From NCBI GenBank assembly GCA_020629595.1, contig JAHDDA010000067.1:1-10464 (forward strand): 10,464 nt of DNA, read 5' to 3'. Each line of letters starts with the position of its first letter. Position 1 is the first letter of the stretch. The stretch comes from Chitinophagales bacterium. GTDB taxonomy: Bacteria; Bacteroidota; Bacteroidia; Chitinophagales; UBA2359. Positions 7,132 through 10,464 of this stretch are shown one piece after another. Made by a program: the position numbers and the translations under genes. The notes beneath the pieces were generated by a model. The model saw nothing but the letters and a program-made list of their open reading frames with translations, was not told the origin of the DNA and made no database searches.

Positions 7132-7371
7132 AGTCATTTAGCAGAACAAAGAAGTTTATTTTAAAATACTATGTTGTTATATTTATTCGTGCGACTAACA
7201 GTGCTTAAAATCATAAAAATATCAAGAATCTTCTTATAACAAATTAAAAGGAAATTTGTATTAGACGAACAATTTAGATAGCTAATTTTTTAGTATAAAT
7301 GCATTTTAATAGGTAATCACTTAAATTTATTGATAGTATTTAATATTTGGTAGTGATGCAGATGGAAAGCT
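7121..7371. other. Gene-free AT-rich intergenic stretch
   Basis: This is the first part of a 416-bp gap between the methyltransferase and the histidine kinase. All frames on both strands are broken by frequent stops. The longest thing noted is a 22-codon ATG frame at 7171-7239, which I do not regard as a gene. An 18-nt near match (17 of 18) to the start of the TPR-like gene lies at 7140-7157. No tRNA, operator or terminator was recognised apart from the hairpin at 7109-7131. Confidence 0.55.
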
Positions 7372-7504
7372 GAACTTAACAAAACTTGGATCTTATCGTT
7401 TTTGTTAGCCGTATATGTTGGTTAATAGACTTATAGTCTTCAACTGAAACGCATAGTTCAAAATCAATCTGGGTAGTATCCTTACATTTGAGCCACGCCT
7501 AAAA
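7372..7504. repeat. Degenerate structured repeat related to the 3601-3743 element
   Basis: AACGCATAGTTCAA at 7448-7461 is identical to 3711-3724, and the match extends to 19 positions with two mismatches if the preceding ACTNN is included. Downstream, GGTAG and a GCCTAAA end (7498-7504) occur in the same order as in the first element. Read on the minus strand, TCAAATGTA (7483-7491) matches 3612-3620. Internally GAACT (7372-7376) faces AGTTC (7455-7459). TAACAAAAC (7377-7385) pairs with GTTTTTGTTA (7398-7407) with one bulge, TTAGCC pairs with GGTTAA (7406-7411 with 7420-7425), and AGACT (7427-7431) pairs with AGTCT (7435-7439). It is more diverged and less palindromic overall than the first. 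No mobility gene is linked to it. Confidence 0.4.
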
Positions 7505-7536
7505 TTTTATTTTTTTACATTATTGCAATTATTAAA

Positions 7537-8832
7537 ATGTACAAATTAGCCAACCTTATAAAAGTAGATAACCCACAAAAAAGGTTATTTTACTACATAC
7601 TAGTAGCTTCATTTCTTACAAGTACGTTAACTATTATTCCTCAGTTGTTTACGTTTACACTTAATGAATTTTTATTTTCAATTGGCAATTTTATCATCTG
7701 TGTTATTTGTGTGTGCCTTATACTTTTAAATAAATATGAAATTGCATACCATTGTTTATTGCTAGGAGTTGCTATCCTTATTGTAATCTTTGTTTCACAA
7801 ACAGTAGTAACCTATTATGCAATGCCACTATTGTTTCCTGTTGGCATTGTCTATTCTTTTCTTTTTTTTGAAAAACAACTGGTAAGAAATTTATACCTCC
7901 TTCTATTTTTAGTTATCCAATATTACATTGTAATTTTTGTTTTTGGACACGTTTACAATCAACTAGCAGATTGTATTGTGTTAACTGCCTACTGTTTAGT
8001 GTTATTCATATTCTGTTTGTATTTTGAATTTGATTTAAAAGAAAAAAATAAGCAGGTAAAGCAAACTTTACTTGAACTAGATACAAGCAAAAGGCGCATT
8101 GATATTCAGGAAACAGAGTTAGAAGCAAAAAATAACCTTATGGCAAAGTATATTGAGAGTAATAAACAACTTGAAAACTTTGCACACTTGGCTTCTCACG
8201 AATTGAAAGCACCTTTAAGAAGCATTACAGGATTTGTACAATTACTCACTCAAAAATCTAATGATAAGTTTACTAAAAATGAAAAAGAATTTTTAGACAT
8301 AATTGGCTCAAGTACCAAAAGAATGACTAAACTTATAACCGAGCTTCAAGAGCTTTCTAAAGTAGGAGAAACAAAAATAGAATTAGCAGAAACAACGGTT
8401 ATGTCAATTATAGAAGCAATAAAATTTGATAGAGCACAAGAGATTAATGAAAAATCGGTTAAGATTATTTATGACAACGAGATAAATAAAATAATTACAC
8501 ATACATCTTTAGTAAAACAGTTATTTAGCAACATTATTGGCAATGCAATAAAGTACGTTGAAAAGGACACACAACCTCACATAAAAATAGAATCTTCAGA
8601 GAATGAAACGCATTGGATGTTTCATTTTCACGATAACGGAATAGGCATTCCGAAAGAATTTAGAGGCGAGGTGTTTAATATTTTTAGAAGGTTACAAACA
8701 TATCAAAAATATGAAGGATCAGGCATTGGACTCTCTATTTGTAAAAAAATAGTTGATATGCACCAAGGCAATATTTGGGTAGAAGATAGCGATTTAGGGG
8801 GAACTTGTATTGTCTTAACTTTAAAAAAATGA
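7537..8832 (+). CDS. Membrane-bound sensor histidine kinase, orphan
   Basis: A 431-residue two-component sensor kinase of the inner membrane. The N-terminus holds six predicted membrane helices (about 18-38, 46-65, 69-88, 91-111, 118-138, 144-163) with very short loops and no large periplasmic sensor domain; several cysteines lie within the helices. A charged coiled coil (about 164-213) links to the HisKA domain. The H-box HLASHELKAPLRS has the phosphoacceptor His221. The ATPase domain has the N-box NIIGN at 332-336, the G1 box DNGIGI at 366-371, an FRRLQ F-box and the G2 box GSGIGL at 394-399. All catalytic motifs are intact, so an active kinase is expected. The signal sensed is unknown. It has no receiver domain and no response regulator gene beside it, so its partner must be encoded elsewhere. 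The tricorn homologue begins 52 bp downstream on the same strand. Its base composition is AT-rich like that of the TPR-like gene. Confidence 0.92.
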   Translation: MYKLANLIKVDNPQKRLFYYILVASFLTSTLTIIPQLFTFTLNEFLFSIGNFIICVICVCLILLNKYEIAYHCLLLGVAILIVIFVSQTVVTYYAMPLLFPVGIVYSFLFFEKQLVRNLYLLLFLVIQYYIVIFVFGHVYNQLADCIVLTAYCLVLFIFCLYFEFDLKEKNKQVKQTLLELDTSKRRIDIQETELEAKNNLMAKYIESNKQLENFAHLASHELKAPLRSITGFVQLLTQKSNDKFTKNEKEFLDIIGSSTKRMTKLITELQELSKVGETKIELAETTVMSIIEAIKFDRAQEINEKSVKIIYDNEINKIITHTSLVKQLFSNIIGNAIKYVEKDTQPHIKIESSENETHWMFHFHDNGIGIPKEFRGEVFNIFRRLQTYQKYEGSGIGLSICKKIVDMHQGNIWVEDSDLGGTCIVLTLKK

Positions 8833-8849
8833 GATAATTGAAAATTGTT

Positions 8850-8857
8850 TATCTTTA
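8850..8857 (+). promoter_or_regulatory. Candidate -7 promoter box for the tricorn homologue
   Basis: TATCTTTA matches TAnnTTTG in all but the last base and is the same octamer as the one before the methyltransferase. It lies 27 bp before the ATG at 8885, in the 52-bp gap after the kinase. If real, the tricorn gene has its own promoter rather than depending on read-through. No clear -33 box is seen. Confidence 0.3.
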
Positions 8858-8884
8858 GGAAGCAAACCCAATATTTTAAATGCT

Positions 8885-10464
8885 ATGAAACTAGCCAAAC
8901 TAACAAGCCAACTTTCCTTACTCTTAATATTTTTGGTATTTGAATCCAATGCTCAAGGCATAGAAGGTTACTACCGTTTTCCGGATATTCACGAAGATAA
9001 AATTGTATTTTGTGCCGAAGGCGATATTTGGGCTGTTGGACTTGCTGGTGGTTTGGCTCACAGATTAACAACTCATACAGAAGAAGAAATTTACCCTAAA
9101 TTTTCGCCCAACGGAGAAACAATAATGTACTCAGCAACTTACGAAGGACCAACCGAATTATATACAATACCCGCAGAAGGTGGCATAACAAAACGCTGGA
9201 CCTACGAAACCGAACGTTCTTTGGCAAATGATTGGACACCACAAGGAGAAATGGTTTATGCCACTTTTGCCTACAACAAAAAACCTGATTATCAATTGGT
9301 AAAAGTAAATCCCAAAAATCAAGAAAAAAGCATTATTCCTTTAGATCAAGCAAGCGAAGCAAGTTTTGATGCTTCGGGCGAAACGGTATTTTTTGTGCGT
9401 CCTGCTTTTCACCGAAACGTTACAAAACGCTACAAAGGCGGCACAGCTCGTCAAATTTGGAAATTTACCAATGAAACAGAGGAAGCCATAAAACTAACCA
9501 CCGATTATGATGGTGAAAGCCACCACCCAATTTGGTACAACAACCGCATTTATTTTATTACCGATAGAGATGGTGTAATGAATGTTTGGTCGATGAATGA
9601 AAACGGAAAAGATTTAAAACAACATACCGAACATAAAATTTTTGATGTACGCTACGCCAATTTACACAACGGAATAATGGTATATCAAATGGGTGCCGAT
9701 TTATGGAAATTAGATGTTTCGACCAATAAAACCGAAAAAATAAACATAACGCTTGCCACCGATGCCGATCAATTGAGAGAAAAATGGGTAGAAAATCCCA
9801 AGAATTATATTACCAAAGTAAACCCAGACAAAACAGGCGAAAAAATTGCCATTACAGCTCGTGGGCGAGTGTTTGTTGTGCCTGTAAAAAAAGGAAGAAC
9901 GGTAAATTTTACGGCTGACTCTGATATTCGTTACAGAGATGCTTTTTTTAGCCACGATGATAAAAATATTATTACGCTTTCTGATGAAAGTGGCGAATTT
10001 GAATTTGTAAAAATGCCTGCCGATGGCATAGGAAAAACCGAGGCAATTACCAACAATGGAAAGCGTTTGCGGTATCAAGGTATTCCTTCGCACAATGGAA
10101 AATGGATTGCTTATGGCGATTTAGAACACAACTTGTACATTTTAGATATTTCAAGTGGCAAAAGCACCAAAATTTCTTCAAACCAAGAAGGAATTAATGG
10201 TTTTTCGTGGTCGCCAGATAGTAGATTCTTGGCTTTTGTGCAATATGCTTTAAACGGAATGGCTCAAATTCAGGTGTATGATACAAAGGAGAAATCAAGT
10301 TTTGAATTAACCACTGATAGAGCCAACAGCACAAGCCCTTGTTGGAGTACAGATGGTAAATTCATCTATTTTATTTCCGATAGAAGCCAAACCACCATTG
10401 TGGGTAGTCCGTGGGGAACTCGCCAACCAGAACCTTATTTCGATAAAAGCGAGAAGATTTATCA
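8885..10464 (+). CDS. Tricorn-type protease homologue (S41 family), N-terminal part, cut by the window edge
   Basis: An open frame of 526 codons runs to the window edge without a stop. The start at 8885 gives a signal peptide: KLAKL, a hydrophobic core at about 10-19, and likely cleavage after SNA at residue 23, so the protein is exported. The mature start, GYYRFPDIHEDKIVFCAEGDIW, is the characteristic first blade of tricorn-like proteins. After it come repeated WD40/TolB-like beta-propeller units with motifs such as YPKFSPNGETIMYSA, YEGPTELY, GGITKRWTYE, YFITDRDG, FSWSPDSRFLAF and PCWSTDGKFIYFISDR. Known relatives are about 1,000-1,100 residues and end in a PDZ domain and a serine S41 catalytic domain; those parts would lie beyond this window, so catalytic residues cannot be checked. 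The expected role is degradation of oligopeptides in the periplasm or outside the cell. It is 52 bp downstream of the histidine kinase. A gene symbol is not assigned. Confidence 0.9.
   Translation, partial: MKLAKLTSQLSLLLIFLVFESNAQGIEGYYRFPDIHEDKIVFCAEGDIWAVGLAGGLAHRLTTHTEEEIYPKFSPNGETIMYSATYEGPTELYTIPAEGGITKRWTYETERSLANDWTPQGEMVYATFAYNKKPDYQLVKVNPKNQEKSIIPLDQASEASFDASGETVFFVRPAFHRNVTKRYKGGTARQIWKFTNETEEAIKLTTDYDGESHHPIWYNNRIYFITDRDGVMNVWSMNENGKDLKQHTEHKIFDVRYANLHNGIMVYQMGADLWKLDVSTNKTEKINITLATDADQLREKWVENPKNYITKVNPDKTGEKIAITARGRVFVVPVKKGRTVNFTADSDIRYRDAFFSHDDKNIITLSDESGEFEFVKMPADGIGKTEAITNNGKRLRYQGIPSHNGKWIAYGDLEHNLYILDISSGKSTKISSNQEGINGFSWSPDSRFLAFVQYALNGMAQIQVYDTKEKSSFELTTDRANSTSPCWSTDGKFIYFISDRSQTTIVGSPWGTRQPEPYFDKSEKIY

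Noticed and set aside
7171..7239. 22-codon ATG open frame, hydrophobic and basic, in the methyltransferase-kinase gap
   Set aside because: It is too short, has no ribosome binding or conservation evidence, and is the kind of frame expected by chance in AT-rich DNA.
8883..9071. Minus-strand 62-codon open frame
   Set aside because: It is antisense to the signal peptide and first propeller blade of the tricorn homologue, which is clearly coding on the plus strand.
9710..10093. Minus-strand 127-codon open frame
   Set aside because: It lies opposite well-conserved propeller repeats of the tricorn homologue, which is the true coding frame through to the window edge.

Overview
The window looks like a chromosomal segment of an AT-rich Bacteroidota bacterium. 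Evidence is the Bacteroidota-typical DUF4294 lipoprotein-sized exported protein, a tricorn-like peptidase of the kind common in that phylum, AT-rich leaders without Shine-Dalgarno sequences, and several matches to the Bacteroidota -7 promoter consensus TAnnTTTG. The exact genus cannot be told from this sequence.

Layout. Positions 1-143 are a leader, followed by a complete pyruvate carboxylase (144-3596, +). A gap (3597-3849) holds a long imperfect palindrome. Next is a cytoplasmic TPR-like helical-repeat protein of unknown role (3850-5133, +). It converges on an exported DUF4294 protein (5275-5961, -), and the 141-bp gap between them is occupied by nested inverted repeats. A divergent promoter region (5962-6064) separates DUF4294 from a solitary beta-class DNA methyltransferase with a TSPPYP motif (6065-7120, +). 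A 416-bp gap without a gene (7121-7536) contains a degenerate relative of the first palindrome. Then come a membrane-bound orphan sensor histidine kinase (7537-8832, +) and the N-terminal part of a secreted tricorn-type S41 peptidase homologue (8885 to the window edge, +), which runs off the end and has no in-window stop.

How the genes relate. I see no operon-like functional module. Pyruvate carboxylase is a housekeeping anaplerotic enzyme, the methyltransferase has no visible restriction partner, and the kinase has no adjacent response regulator. Only the kinase and the tricorn homologue are close enough (52 bp) to be plausibly co-transcribed. No clear undescribed multi-gene system is present. 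The least explained material is intergenic: three palindromic or repeat-like structures in the gaps at 3601-3743, 5136-5272 and about 7372-7504, two of which share an arm sequence.
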